A stretch of DNA of 64,000 nucleotides, from NCBI GenBank assembly GCA_018136815.1, contig CM030941.1, forward strand, positions 2,045,582 through 2,109,581, read 5' to 3'. Within the stretch, counting starts at the first letter, position 1. Each line of letters opens with the position of its first letter. A program made the translations under genes and the position numbers. The notes under the pieces are model-generated. The model was not told the origin of the DNA. It searched no databases and saw only the letters and a list, made by a program, of their open reading frames with translations. Below are positions 31,758-43,617 of this stretch, in pieces. Origin of the DNA: Isochrysis galbana. Taxonomy: Eukaryota > Haptophyta > Isochrysidales > Isochrysidaceae.

Positions 31758-32680
31758 CCTAGATGGGAAATACGTATTCACCGTATTTGGACGAAGGCCA
31801 AATACAGACCGTATTTACCGTATTTGAAACTGCCTCAATATGACCCTCCGTATTTGGACGGTGGCGCAGGCGCGCGCGTCGAAAGTCCCCACGCCATGAT
31901 CCTGTTTTGGTCTCATAGGTCATAGGCGGGGGGGCCTAATGGGAGGGTGAGGAGCAGATTATTAGAGAGGAGCTGTGGGGAAGGAGAGATGGCTGGATAG
32001 GGCGCTATACCCATGCGCTAGGCATGGGCAGCGCCGCCACCTCAGGGCATGTCCTCCCTCTGTTTGGTCATATGTTGAGATGTTGAGATGTTTTGTGCCT
32101 ACAACCTACAACAGAGGACGACGAGGGGGTTTGTGCTGCTTGGGTTAAACGCAGTAGGAAGAGGGAGTGAGCGAGCAGAGTGAGAGGGGGAGTCAAGTGT
32201 TGAATGAAGGCCCATGGATGGCCCATGGCAGGGCACCGAGTTGTAGGTTCCTGTGGTGCACAAGAGTGGGGTGGGAAGGAGAATTGTGTCAGCAATGGGC
32301 AATGGGCATTGTTGCATTGTTTGTTTGCGCAATGCAGCACCGCTGCAGCCATGCGCCATGCGCGCAACGAGCGCGGATCGCGCGAGGCACGGTCAGGGTT
32401 GGGGTTCAGGATGGGGTACACGCTCCATCTACATTCTCACATGCTCTCATCATGATGAGATGATGGGTGAAGGGGGGGCGGGGGGGAGAGGGCGCTGGCG
32501 CTGGCGCTAGGGCAATATATGGCATATGCTGGCGATTGGCGACGGGGGAGGCTTGGGGAATGGGAGCCCCCCCCCCCCGTTACTGTATTTGGTACCGTAT
32601 TTGGCTGTATTTGGACGAAGGCCAAATACAGACTGTATTTACCGTATTTGGAAGCCCCCTCACTGTATTTCCCATCTAGG
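31758..32680. mobile_element. Non-autonomous TIR transposon with 8-9-bp target duplication
   Basis: The 923-bp element has terminal inverted repeats CCTAGATGGGAAATAC, perfect over 16 bp, flanked by direct repeats TCACGGAC(C) (31750-31758 and 32681-32689). Subterminal CCGTATTTGG and CCAAATAC motifs are repeated at both ends, and ~50 bp around GGACGAAGGCCAAATACAGA occurs near each end. There is no coding capacity. An 8-bp duplication fits hAT and 9 bp fits Mutator-like elements. The empty-site relative at 42500 supports the borders. Confidence 0.8.
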
Positions 32681-32689
32681 TCACGGACC

Positions 32690-32727
32690 ACCATATACCA
32701 TATACCATATACCATATACCATATCCA
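32690..32727. repeat. Heptamer tandem repeat (CATATAC)n
   Basis: About five copies. Confidence 0.85.
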
Positions 32728-32739
32728 TTATATGTTTTG

Positions 32740-32815
32740 AAAAACATCTGAAGATTCAGAGCTACACACCTATTGGCTACAGGACTATCCATCTCTACTT
32801 TCACCGCCCCCAAAA
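32740..32815 (-). mobile_element. Short LINE 3' tail
   Basis: On the minus strand it reads GTGTGTAGCTCTGAATCTTC then AGATG and a T run, the 3' end of the LINE at 26410-28030. Confidence 0.65.
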
Positions 32816-32816
32816 A

Positions 32817-33200
32817 CTATCAGTAAAACTGATAGGGTCATGGGGGCCGCGTTCCCCCCCTCCTCCATCGCAGACACCCTCTGGGTGGGCCTGCACAATC
32901 ATCCTCAGCCCCTGCCTGCTGGCAGGGGCTGAGCTGACATCATTCCTGTCCAGACTACCGCCAAGCGCGCGCCGCGCGCCGCACGCATTCGCCTGCACAT
33001 GTTCCCCATCGCACTGACCCACCCCTTCTCCACTGAGTCACAGAGCATCCGAGCCGCCAGGAAGGCACCCAGAGCCAGCGAGGCCAGCGAGGGAGAGGCA
33101 GGGGAGGCCAGGGGCCCAGCCCCAGCCTCCACTGCCCCCTGAGCTGGCCCAGCTGGCTCTCTGGGGGGACCCGAGGGTCCCTCCCGAGGGGGGCCATGGC
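32817..33200. repeat. GC-rich hairpin repeat, copy 4
   Basis: Hairpin CTATCAGTAAAACTGATAG (32817-32835), GGGTCATGGGGGCCGCGTTC, GGGTGGGCCTGCACA, the hairpin CAGCCCCTGCCTGCTGGCAG with full right arm (32907-32932), then the GCGAGGGAGAGGCAGGGGAG repeat core near 33085. Confidence 0.75.
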
Positions 33201-33638
33201 GCGCGCGGGCATCGCACGCCGGAAGAGAACGAAGAGAACGACGAGGAAAGAACGACAAAAAAAACGACACGATCTGGTCCGAGGAAAGGTAATACTCACG
33301 CTCGTTTACGATATGTTTACAGGTCGACACCCGATGTGACAGGCGGGCACCGCGAAAGCGCGGCGCCAGACGAAGAACGACCCAAGAGGCGGGGTCCACA
33401 AAACGAAGAGACAAAATAAGATAAGCGACGCGCGCGTTTACGTTTGTCCGCAGAGATAGAACTGACAGGCCTGCCCCAGCCCGCCCCCCACCCGCCTGGC
33501 CCGTCGTAGTGCACGCGGGCCCACCCCCCGTAGGGGGGGTAGCGGAAGCGGGGATGAGAGTGTGGGGTATAGGCGATGGCGAGTGAGATACCGGAGGGGT
33601 GTGAGTCAGTAGCAGCATAGCGGGCACCTTCAAGAATT

Positions 33639-35163
33639 TTTTTTTTCTACTTTCACCGCCCTTATCTTTCCTTCCCCCACCTCTTCCCCTGCCCCCCTTC
33701 ATTCCTTTTTCTTTGGTTTCCGGGGTCCGGCCTCGGTGCACTACCACTACCTGAGGCCTGGTTTGGAGTGTGGGTTCCGGGTAGGCCTTTTGGTCTCTTG
33801 CTCTCGCAGGTCGTGTCCACTCGGCCACGGTTTGGTGGTTGGGTCCCGTCTAGATCACGTTGCCTCTAGTGGTGTCCTCTCTTGTTCGTTGAGTCCGTGG
33901 TTTGCTAGTTTTCGTTGCTTTGTTCCTTGGCCTCTGCGACAGCGTGCGCGATCTTCAGCTTGGTGGCTAGTTCCACTAGCTCCTCGCTGGGTTTTTAGCC
34001 CACCCTTGTCGCTTATGTGAAATACGGGTCTCAAGTCGCCCATATCAATTCTTGTCGCGGTTAGGGGGAGAGCCGCCCTTAGGTTTCCCCAAGGGAGCCT
34101 CTCTCCCTTGGTTTCCCCCCTTTGCGAGTTTTCGTCCGCGTCCCCTCCGTCCGATCGGGATCCCCCGATCCCCAACCCCCCCCCCGCCCCCCTTTCTCTC
34201 TCTCTCCCCAAGTGTGTTAGGTCGGGGTTGATCATGCTCGATCCCCCTCCCTTGTTTTCTTGTGTGTGCGCGCCCTTTGTTTCCTTGTTTGCGCTTCCCC
34301 CGTGTCCCGGGTGTTTCCCGCTCTTTCTCTTGTCTTCGTCCAGAGTTCCCGAGAGTCGCCCCCATGGCCGCCCAGTCGAGCGCTAAGAGCAGGCCGGGCT
34401 CCCCCGTTTCGTCTAGGTAGGTATGCCTGTGTTAGTTGTAGCAGGTGAGTGGCCTCTCCTATTAGGCGTTTCGGGACGAAGCCTAGTTGGACTTTCGAAA
34501 TTATGTTTCCGATTACCATTTTTAGTCTGTTCGTAAGTATTTTGGCTAGGATTTTATAGTCGCTCTGCAGTAGCGTGATGGGTCTGTAGTTCCTGGCTGG
34601 GGTCTCGTGTCTCGTGTGTAGCCTTTTTTATATAGGAGTATTATGTCCCCTCCCCTCATGGATACACTCAGGTATCCCTGATCGAGTGCCAGATTTAGGA
34701 CTCTTAGGAAGTCGTGTTTTACTAAGTCTATGAAACTTTTGTAGAATTCCGCCGGCAGCGCGTCAGGTCCCGCGCTTTTGCCGCTGCCTATCTGCGCTAC
34801 GGCGTTTTGGAGTTCTTCCATCGTGATTTTGCCTTCTATCGAGCCGCTACCGTGGGTGTTCATCGGGCCTGCCTCCAGTGTCGCCTCCAACTCCAACTCG
34901 AGGTCTCTTACGTTGTTTCGTTCTTGGTAGAGCCATACGTAGTATTTCCGGAGTTCTCTGCGTATCTCCGCGTCGTCCGCGGTCGTGTGTCTTGTGTCCT
35001 TGTCCGGAGCGTTCCAGTCTCTTGTGACGTACAATTCCGGGATCGCGCTATTCGAGGTTCGGGATTGAAACTTCCGGAAGAATTCTTTCGTCATTCTTTC
35101 CTCGTGTTTAAGGGAGTCGAAGCTTTCTTTGGTCGTTGGTCTGGATGTTTTGCGGATCGTGTG
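33639..35163 (-). pseudogene. L1-type LINE, internally deleted, with 3' UTR and poly-A
   Basis: Read leftward from about 35163: 'FDSLKHEERMTKEFFRKFQS', 'YYVWLYQERNNVRDLELELE', 'GKSAGPDALPAEFYKSFIDL', 'GDIILLYKKG', then, after a small frame break, 'NRLKMVIGNIISK' and 'LGFVPKRLIGEATHLLQ'. The RT catalytic region is deleted at about 34365, and the sequence resumes near the C-terminus ('RIDMGDLRPVFHISDKGGL'). The 3' UTR follows to a 10-bp A run at 33639-33648. The upstream edge abuts the retroposon at 35164. Confidence 0.8.
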
Positions 35164-35355
35164 GGGCGCGGGCCACCGGACCATATCTAAGCCCTCCACC
35201 CCAATCCCCCTAGTAGTGTACGGGGGGAGCCGCCTGATAGCGGGGGGAGAAGGGCCGGGGGAATGGGGGTGTAGAGAGTATGCTACGTGCTACTTGTAGT
35301 GGGTAGTGGTTCCATTCGCCGCGAGTGCGGTAAGAATCTTAAAAGGTTTTTTTTT
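35164..35355 (+). mobile_element. SINE-like retroposon, copy A
   Basis: Starts GGCGCGGGCCACCGGACC, has GGGGGGAGCCGCCTGATAGC and TTCCATTCGCCGCGAGTGCG, and ends AAGAATCTTAAAAGG plus a T run. Copy B at 36057 starts at the same base, suggesting a full-length ~190-bp unit. Confidence 0.7.
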
Positions 35356-35639
35356 GATTGACGGGAACAACATTCAGCTTTTCCAACAGTATATATGTTA
35401 CCCCCCAGGAGCCAACGCCCCCCAGGAGCTAGGAGCTATCGGGGGGCCCCGAGAGCTATCGGGGGCAAATTTTCTCCCGATCGCCAACATTCCCATTCCC
35501 ACCGGAGCTACCGGGGGACCGAGAAAATCCCCCGAGAGCTATTGGGAGATTTTACCTCCCCCGGGGAGCTATCGCTATCGCGTTTTAAGGTCGGCCCGCT
35601 TGCCAGGAGCCCACTGCCCTACTGACCCACTTCCTTCCC

Positions 35640-35900
35640 CACAGGCTCGCCCCATTCGCCCATCCTATCCAGTCGTGGCCAGCCCATTGCTCCAACCCCC
35701 CCTCCCCCCTGGTCGACAGGCATACAGGTGCAGCGTGGGGGGCCCAGAGGCTCTAGAGCGCCAGCGAGGGAGAGGCAGGGGAGGCCAGGGCCCAGCCCCA
35801 GCCTCCTCTACCCCCTGAGCTGGCCTCCAGGAGCCTCCAGGGGCCGCCAGAGGGCAGCTGGCGGCCTGCCGCAGGCGCGCCATCGCGCGTGCCGCAGGAG
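35640..35900. repeat. GC-rich dispersed repeat
   Basis: The GAGCGCCAGCGAGGGAGAGG core and the C-rich flanks match 7480-7600 and 33060-33200. Confidence 0.6.
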
Positions 35901-36056
35901 AGGGGAGAGAGAGCGCGGAGAAGGGGGGGAGCTCCGCCCACCGAAAAATCGGTAAGTCCCGCTCCTGCTTACAGGATAAGGCTCGGGACAGAGTCGGAGA
36001 GTCGGCCGCCCACTCGGAGACACAGGAGGAAGGGGGGGTAAGATCACCGGGGGGAG

Positions 36057-36245
36057 GCGCGGGCCACCGGACCATATCTAAGCCCTCCACCCCTATCCCC
36101 CTAGTAGTGTACGGGGGGGAGCCGCCTGATGGCGGGGGGAGAAGGGCCGGGGGAATGGGGGTGTAGAAAGTATGCTACGTGTAGTAGTTAGAAGTAGGTA
36201 GTGGTTCCATTCGCCGCGAGTGCGGTAAGAATATTAACAGGTTTC
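36057..36245 (+). mobile_element. SINE-like retroposon, copy B
   Basis: It is nearly identical to copy A at 35164. Here the GTGCGGTAAGAATATTAACAGG end is followed directly by a LINE C-terminal coding remnant. Confidence 0.7.
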
Positions 36246-36705
36246 AACTAAGTGACCCGATCTTCGAAACACGCGACAGAGGCGCCCTCACGATGAACAC
36301 AAACTTGGCCTTAGTGGCACAAGCGCTCGACATGGCTGAGTAACTCGCCTAACCTTCCGACGAATCCCCCACCCCCACCACCTACGACCCAACACCGACG
36401 TCTTCGCGAGTAACACATCCCTAAGTCCAAGACCCAATGTGAAACATAACCACGGGAACTTCAAGAAATAACCAACAGCCCGATGGCGCAAGAGGAGGCC
36501 GAGGAGTCGGAGTCGACCATCGGGGATCGGTACACGCCGCCTGCCACCGGAAAGACCCCGAACACTGGGCCCCTAAGTAGAGCACGAGGGGACGAGCCGC
36601 CAGGCGAGTGAGAGGGAGATTTAAGGTAAGCGAGCGCGGCTGCTAGATAGTTATGCAGGGTCGCGCGCGCGGCGTGAATGTTAAGAAGATTTTTTTTCTT
36701 TACTA
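36246..36705 (+). mobile_element. 5'-truncated LINE copy (C-terminus and 3' UTR)
   Basis: It encodes 'LSDPIFETRDRGALTMNTNL' and 'ALVAQALDMAE' then a stop, matching 'ALVMNTNLSLVAKALNIAE' at 50819-51012 (minus). The 3' UTR ends GGGTCGCGCGCGCGGCG, AATGTTAAGAAG and a T run near 36700. Confidence 0.7.
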
Positions 36706-37096
36706 GCACCGCCACACACATGTAGTAGTGCCCGCCCCGAACGCGCCTGGGTCCTCCCCAGGGCAAAAAGGAGCATCCGTCTGTCCGTCTGATGGTGCGG
36801 CTTGCCCGACCACACATCTTCAAGTGGAACCTGGCTAAAGGTTCTCGGCATCGGTCGGCCGACGTCCGATGTCTACTGTCTAGTGCTTGTGGACCACCAA
36901 AGTTCCCATCGATCATCCGTATCAGGTTTTCTTCCGTTGGCTCAAGCGATGGCACGTGCAAGATCAATCTCTTCACTCGACACGGGAAGATTTTCTGGCA
37001 CAGCTTATTGTCACACCCAAGCATATTGGTGCCGGGAGTCTGAGCCTACTGAAGACTTGTTGTGCGCCAAGGCGCCGACGCCTGTGCAGGGGTAAT
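36706..37096. other. 3' flank of the kinesin gene, no gene seen
   Basis: Short overlapping ORFs only. Confidence 0.4.
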
Positions 37097-40000
37097 TCAG
37101 CCAAATTTCTTGCGCTCATGTGCACGCATGCCCGCACGGCGCGCCTTGGAAGACTCCTCAGAGCGCTTTGCCTCGACGCGGAGCTCATTGAAGATCTGCA
37201 AAAAGTGGATGGGCATAGAGGCAGACAGGGCTAAGCTCAGCAAAACGAAGTCGTGAGTTGTTGGATTTCGAGTGAGGCGCCCGCCATGACTTGATGGTGC
37301 AGGTCGGAGAGCCTCGGCAGGGTAGCCAAGGCAGATGCCTCAATGAGCACCGCTGGCGAAGGGATTACTAGGATGCAGGGGCACATTGAGAGGAAAGTTC
37401 AAGTCAGGTATGCTGCCCGCGCCGTTGAGAAGCAAGGGGAATAAGGTCTCCTCCATCTGGTTACCTGCGTGGCCATCTCATCCGAGATGTTCCATATGCT
37501 AGCCATCTGTTTCGCCGAGAGCTTCATGAGTCCCTTGCCGTCAAGCGAGGGCGAGACGTTGGGCAGCAGCGGGGCGAAGCTGCCACCACACACCTTCGAG
37601 AGGTAGTTACGTACTGCAGCCACATCGTACATCTTTGGATGCAACGTAGCGGGTTCCAGAGCAGGTGCAATAGGACGGACCGCTTGCTTCGTTTCGCGGC
37701 ACACACTTGTTTCAGCCCCAATCTGGCAGACGGTGCGTAGAGTAGCGATCGAGTGTTCAGCATCTGTTGAAGCTGGAGAAACGGTGCCGATGACCGCCAT
37801 GAGACTGCGAGGATCCGTCAAGGGGTAGGGAGGGGATAGAAGGTTCAGAGCGACGCCTCTTTGAGGATATGGATTGAACATGAATAACGCACACGGTGTG
37901 GACTTCAAAGCAGCGGTGCCGTCGGGGCACCGACGGCCGCCCTAAAGGTAATGAGAGCGCAGTTTCCTTTTCCTAAGTGAGCTCAGGCCATTCAGTTGCG
38001 TGTTCGTTGTCGTAAGTGCAAGCAACATACGTGTTTGGCCGTGTGAAGGAGTTGGCGAGGACCCGGGTAAGTGCGGACTGGCGGAAGGGGATGTGCACGT
38101 TCTGTTTGCCTTCCTCGGTTGCCACCCATTGCCGCATGCACTCCTTGAGCACGTGAAGAGACGCATTGATCTCAGCCCCCTAGAGACGGGTGGGAGCCAG
38201 CCCAATCACCCAATGAATCGCGCGGTCAAGGGGAGGGGCGCGGGGCGGGGAGGGGGGGCGTTCCTTCGGGAAGCCGGAATCGCCGTCTCTCTGCCTTTCG
38301 TCTAGACATGGCTCACCTCTTTCCTTCGGTCAGAATTGTGGTAGGCGGAGTCTTCTTTCCTCTCCGATCCGGCGCAATCCACAAGCGTGAGAATTGCACC
38401 ACCCGCACGCGCACGCTTGCGTTGTAAAGGTGGCTCGCCATCCTGCACAACGCTAGTGCCGACACGCAGCTCGAGCTGGCATACGGCGTGCGAACGAGAG
38501 GAAGCAGCATTAGCGCCAGTGGCATGCGTGGCACGACGAGACTTGGCCTGTGCGATGGCTGCAATAAGCTCCTCGGCCGAGTTGATGTCGGCCGTGGTTG
38601 CGCCTAACAGTTGCGTCGTGCCTGAGTGCAAGAACAACCGGCGGCGAGTCTGCGATGTACCTCATCCGTCTAGCCACGTGCAACTGCCAACAATGGACTG
38701 CAACGTTTTGTGGCCCGTGGCCCTGCCCATGCCTCAAGCGGAGTAATGACTGAAAGGGAATCGTAGGGGCGGTGGGGGCTCACCCGACGCATCGTTGGCG
38801 AGCATTAGCTCTTTGCCGCGCTCTGCGGAGAGCAGGTCGACGCAACGGTCCCCCTTCACCTCATAGAACTGGAGAACCGCGCGCGGCTCAGTTCTCGGCA
38901 TGTCGGACGCTACCGCCGGGAGTAGCGCGGATGCGGAAAATTCTTCGATGCCTGCCATCGTGTGCGTCTTGCCCGACCCCGTCTGGCCGTACATGAAGAC
39001 GGTGGATGCGCCACCGCGAGCGACCTGAGGTCAAATCTAACCAAAGGACTGGATGAGTGGACACGTCCGATCGGCAGGTAGTGCGCTTGCACGTGATGGG
39101 GCAAGGGCAGCGAGGCGCACACAGGGCTTGGGGGCAAGGGCGGCGTGGCGCGCAGGACTTCCTCTTGAGCCGCTCACGTTTTCGAGGAGCGGCACAATGG
39201 CCGACTCGCACAATTGCTCGTTACTACTGTCCTCGCCAAAGGACAGACCGACTCCGAATTCATGATGTCGCACGAACATCCCCTTGAGATCGGGATTCAT
39301 CATACACAAGTGCACTGCGATCGTTTGCGAGGCAGTAGAGACGACATCGAAATCGCCTCGTCCAGCTTCGTGAGAGAACAGCGGCCGCTTGCGAGCGACC
39401 ACCAGCACCTTGCGCTGCTCTGCGGGCGGCTTTCCGCTGCTGGCGGTGCGCACCTGAGGGGCAGCACGAATGAGGGAGAGAAGGCGAAGTTGGTTGCTGC
39501 ACCTCGACTCGCGAGCAAATAGGTTCAGACTGGAGGCTCAGCTTGGCACTGCTACTCACATGCGACAATGGCTTCCGCGCGTGCAACTCGTCCCGCCACG
39601 CGGCAATGGAGGCCACAAAGGATTCGCGGTTGTTCCGACGCGAGGTACGCTTGTCGATCATCTGACGGGTCACGGGGTCTTCCTTGTCCTTGATCGCCTC
39701 GGTAGCCTCGCGACCACCGCCCGCGCTGCTGGCTTGCCTCGCCCCCGAGAGGATGGAGGAGCTCCGGTTTGTGCGGGGGGGCATGGTTGCGTCCGACGGC
39801 GAGCGACCAAGTCGTGCCGGCAGCGCACTCGGGAGGCCGCAGGCAGAGGATGAGGCGCGCACAGCCGTGCGTCCCGAGTCCGTGGCCGGAGGAGGAGGCA
39901 CAGTTGGCTTCGTCGCAGGGGGAGGAGGCGGCGCAGTGCGCGAAGTTGACGGCGCAGCTGCAAATGCTGATTCGAGATGAGTACACGAGGTGGCCTTCGG

Positions 40001-41829
40001 AGCATGGCTTGGAGCACTCGCCGGCGGGGCCAGGGGCTCGGGAGCTCCCGGTCTGACCTTCACGCGCTGCTCAAGTGAGCGCAGAATCTCTTCAGCCGAC
40101 GAGGTCGGCGACAGGAGCGGTGCCTGCGCGCTTGCCTGCTCCTCCCTGCCCGAATCGCCAGGTGGCGAGGTTCCAGCGCACACATCGCCTGACACGCCTT
40201 CCGTGTCGGCCTCGTTGGCATCGCGGCGGTCGACGGCGAGCGTGAGGACCCCCCGCAACGTGGGAGGAGTTGGCGCGGCGGCGATGGTGCTCGTAGCCCC
40301 TCGCCAGCCCGCAGGGGGCGTGTCAGGGCAGGGGGGTGTTCCCGCAGACTGCTCGTCCGCCCCACTGAGCCCGTCAATGTGAGGGTCCTCGTGCGGCGCC
40401 TTGGGCTCAGTTGGGGGAGCAGGTAGGGCAGACATCCGGTGGGTGCTCATCAGCGGAGTGGAGGCCTCGCTCGAAGCCGGCGGGGGACCCTCTGGTTGCG
40501 TGAGGGGCATTGCCTGCATGTTGGGCGCAATAGCAGACACCGCTGGCGGGGGCGCCACAGGCGAGTTTTGACCCGCAAGCGGCAGTACCAGCGCAGTTGG
40601 CGCCATGGACCACTTCTTGCGAGCCCGGGGCGCCTCTCCCTTCTGCGAATCTGCATGCTGCGGCATCGCCCTCGCAACGTCGTTGGTGGGATTGGAGGCC
40701 GTCAACACGGCTTGCCCAGGAGCGGCGCTCGCCTTAGCCTCACGCGACGCAGAGCGGGTGACCGGTACGCTCGGCCGGCCTTCTGTCGGCGAGTATGATG
40801 CTGCCCCAGCTGCGCCCTCCGCGGCTCCCCATGCTGCCGCGGGCGGGAAGGGCTTGGTGGCAAAGTTCTGCGTGGCCGCTCGGTTGTCCGGGTGGATCTG
40901 CTGCAGGAGGTGTATGACCTCCTCTTGCGAGGGTGCCCGGGTGAATTTGGCGGGGCCAGCCGGTGGACGCTGCTGCATTGCCTCTTCCTCGAGTTGCTGC
41001 TGGCGCACTTCGAGCAAAAGTTCTCGCGATGGCTGGGGGAATGGGTTCTGGCCGGTGACCACGGCTGATGCATTTGGAGTCGGGTGCGGCGCGGCGGCGG
41101 CACTAGGCCCTGATGCAGAAACGGGTACTAGGCCCACGGCGATGCTCGGCGCCTCGATCCCCCGCAGCATTTGCCGGTCTGCGCCCTCTGAAAGCCCCCC
41201 GTCTGCGGAACGCGCTGCGGCGCTAGGCGCCGCCTGTGACCGCCAGCCAAGGGGAATGGCGGCCTCATGCGCGTCAGTTGGTCGCGAAGCGGAAGCGAGT
41301 CGGGCGGTGCGAAGCTTGCGCAGGGTGGGGGCCTGCGCGACACCAGCGGCTCCCTCGAGCGCAGCGACCAGGTGATTGCTCGCCGGGCGCGATGGTACCC
41401 CAATCGCCGCCACCGCCGCCTCAGTCGCCTTCGCCTCGGCCTCGGCGACCGCGTGCCGCTCGGCGGCTTCCCGCCTTCGCTGCTCGCTGCGGGGATGAAG
41501 GCAGCAGGAGGGCCGGGGCGAACGATTGTTGGTGAGCGACAGCTGACGCACGTCATCCCCTTGCTATCTCATACCCACGCACACGTTCCCCTCCCATCTC
41601 TACGCCCCTAGGCTTTTTCGCCCATCCTCCTCTCACTCTCGCTCTCGCCCTCCATTCCGCACCCTTCCTCCCTCACTCCATCCCTGGCAACACTCCCCCC
41701 TGCTCACCCCTTCCCCGCTCTCTCTCACCGAATCTCCTCGGCCTTCTGCTTCTGCTCATTGCGCTTGCGTGCCCACTCATGAGCCAGGAAAGAGCGCTTG
41801 GCAGCAATCGGGTCTTCCGGCTTGGGCAT
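37097..41829 (-). CDS. Kinesin-13-like motor with long N-terminal region and SAM-like C-terminus
   Basis: Eight exons on the minus strand: 41829-41729, 41486-39560, 39453-39178, 39024-38784, 38660-38317, 38179-38031, 37804-37465 and 37195-37097. Frame is kept at each join, giving 1158 residues. The first ~675 residues are low-complexity with an early charged helix ('ARKRNEQKQKAEEIR'). The motor then shows VARKRPL (~698), the P-loop GQTGSGKT (781-788), switch I NAASSRSH (899-906) and switch II 'LVDCAGSER', where most kinesins have DLAGSE. 'GAEINASLHVLKECMRQW' and 'VIGTVSPASTDAEHSIATLR' are kinesin-13-like. The C-terminus ('VRNYL', 'DGKGLMKLSAKQMASIW') resembles a SAM fold. Kinesin-13 motors depolymerise microtubule ends in spindles and cilia. 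The acceptor before exon 5 (gatgag|GT) is the weakest join. Upstream Met codons exist. Confidence 0.85.
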
Positions 41830-42097
41830 CTCGTCGGGAGAACACTGAGGCTTCCAGCCGAGGAAGAGCGAGGAGGAGAGAGGAGGGGAGGAGGGGAAGA
41901 GAGGAGAGGAGGGAGAGAAGCCCGCGACGGCGACTGGCGCCGGTGGTGGCTGGGCCACACAGACGTGAGAGAGGGGAAGGGGGGGGAAGAGGGAGGGGGC
42001 CAAAGCCAGGAAGGACACACTTCAGAGAGAGAGAGAGAGGAAGGAGAGGAGAGGAGAGAGAGAGAGAGAGAGACAGAGAGAGACAGAGAGAGAGAGA

Positions 42098-42165
<68 letters not shown>

Positions 42166-42349
42166 TCGCCCTTCAGCCCGATAGAGAAGTGAAAAGAAAC
42201 GTGGCCAAAAACCAGATGAAAGAAGAAGAAGCGCCGGGCGGCTCGTTCGAGGCGCGCGAGGGGGGGCGGGCCGCGCCGTGCATGCCATGCCGCCCAGTGC
42301 GCCGCCGCTCCTCGCGCCTTCGAATTCGTGAACTTGTGGGGGGGGGGGT
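41830..42349. other. Kinesin 5' region with GA-rich tract
   Basis: Bases 42021-42171 are a GA microsatellite with scattered CA/AA interruptions. The frame upstream of the kinesin start stays open through CT repeats, but this is compositional. Confidence 0.55.
42021..42171. repeat. (GA)n microsatellite
   Basis: About 150 bp of GAGAGA with few interruptions. Pure purine on one strand. Confidence 0.9.
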
Positions 42350-42715
42350 ATTTAAACATAAGTCGTGTTTTGTTGTAGATACCTCAGTTCTACTCCCAGT
42401 GTCGCAACCTCATCCCGGCATCCCGACTGGATTCACCGTACTCCTATCGCCGTCCGGAACGCTAGCCACTCGATGTTACCTCTGTACATCACGATGCTGT
42501 CTATTCATGGACCACCCTATGGTAGGTCGGTCAAGCACTCTTTTAACTTCTAAGCTTCTAATGGTGTAAAAATGAAAACGTCAGGATTGAGGAAATGGAA
42601 ATACAGCACGAAAGTAAAGCGGTAGAAACCCGGGAAAACACCCATTTATAGGGCGGTCAAATACTATTTTAACTTCTAAGGGTGTACAAATGAAAAGTCG
42701 AGATTGAGGAAATAC
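42350..42715 (+). repeat. Dispersed repeat R-C, uninterrupted copy, and a short tandem unit
   Basis: 42350-42510 matches 31605-31757 and shows the empty target TATTCATGGACCACC. It is followed by two related units (about 42525-42600 and 42653-42715) sharing TTTTAACTTCTAAG and GAGGAAAT. Confidence 0.7.
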
Positions 42716-42790
42716 CCCAAAGTAAAGAGTAAAGCGTAAAGCGTAAAGCGGTAGCGGTAGAATCGTAAAAACTTTCTTTCTAGAATAATA

Positions 42791-43412
42791 CTACCTCCGT
42801 TCCAAAACTGAGATGTGAGAGAGCCTTTGGGAAGCGAGGGCGGCGCACAGAGAAGAGGAGGCACTAGATGGAGGGCCGGGGTGTGGGGAGGGTACATGCT
42901 GGCTTAACAAGGTGCTTTCGTTCAGGATGTTAACGAAAATCTAAAGCTAAAGCGCCCCACAACGTGTCAAAAACGGGCACTCCATTTACTGTCAGAAGCA
43001 ACGTCACGACGATGCGGCAAGGCGCAAGGCGTGATGGTTTCCACCGGGAGGACCGTTGGTGGTTGAGCTCCTCTTCTTGCGCCCCTTGCCTTGCCACTCA
43101 TACTCGCCCCCAGTGCGAGCGCCGCGCTGCGGCGGCTCCACCACCTTCATTCAGCCGCGCCATGCGGCCGCGAGTGCCACGGGCCAAGAGCTTTGGCGCC
43201 AATCGTTCGCGTCAGCCGATTTGCACACCCAGTCCACATTGAAAAGCTGCCCATTTCAATATTGTTTCGAGTGCTGAGCCCCCCCCCTCCTCACCCCATT
43301 AAGCCAGCATGTACCGGCAACCCCCCCATTGAAGTTGCGGTTTATTTATTTCAAGTTTTGGGGAGCTGTGAAAAGAAAACTGAAAAAATTTTCAGTTTTG
43401 GAACGGAGGTAG
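42791..43412. mobile_element. Stowaway-like (Tc1/mariner-type) TIR element
   Basis: The 622-bp element has 21-bp perfect terminal inverted repeats beginning CTACCTCCGTTCC and is flanked by TA on both sides (42789-42790 and 43413-43414). Plant Stowaway MITEs have nearly the same ends (CTCCCTCCGTTCC) and a TA target. I found no intact transposase inside. The flanks resemble repeat R-B at 18795-18815, which looks like the empty site. Confidence 0.75.
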
Positions 43413-43593
43413 TATAATAAAACAACTGAGCGTTAGTACCACTACTCCCACTAGCCCGGTACCAACACGACAGCCCTCAGCGCACCTGCCCGTACACCTT
43501 GGCGCGTGCTGTTGACACAGATACATACTCCTATGCACCCCTCCAAATCTCCCCCCTCGCATGCCCCCGGCTCCCATTCTAACTCCCCACAAG
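43413..43593 (+). repeat. Dispersed repeat R-B, partial copy
   Basis: CAACTGAGCGTTAGTACCAC through CTCCCACTAGCCCGG to AACTCCCCACAAG matches 18808-18980. It ends where the hAT-bearing element begins. Confidence 0.75.
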
Positions 43594-43617
43594 TTAAGGT
43601 GGTTCTAAAGAGTAAAA

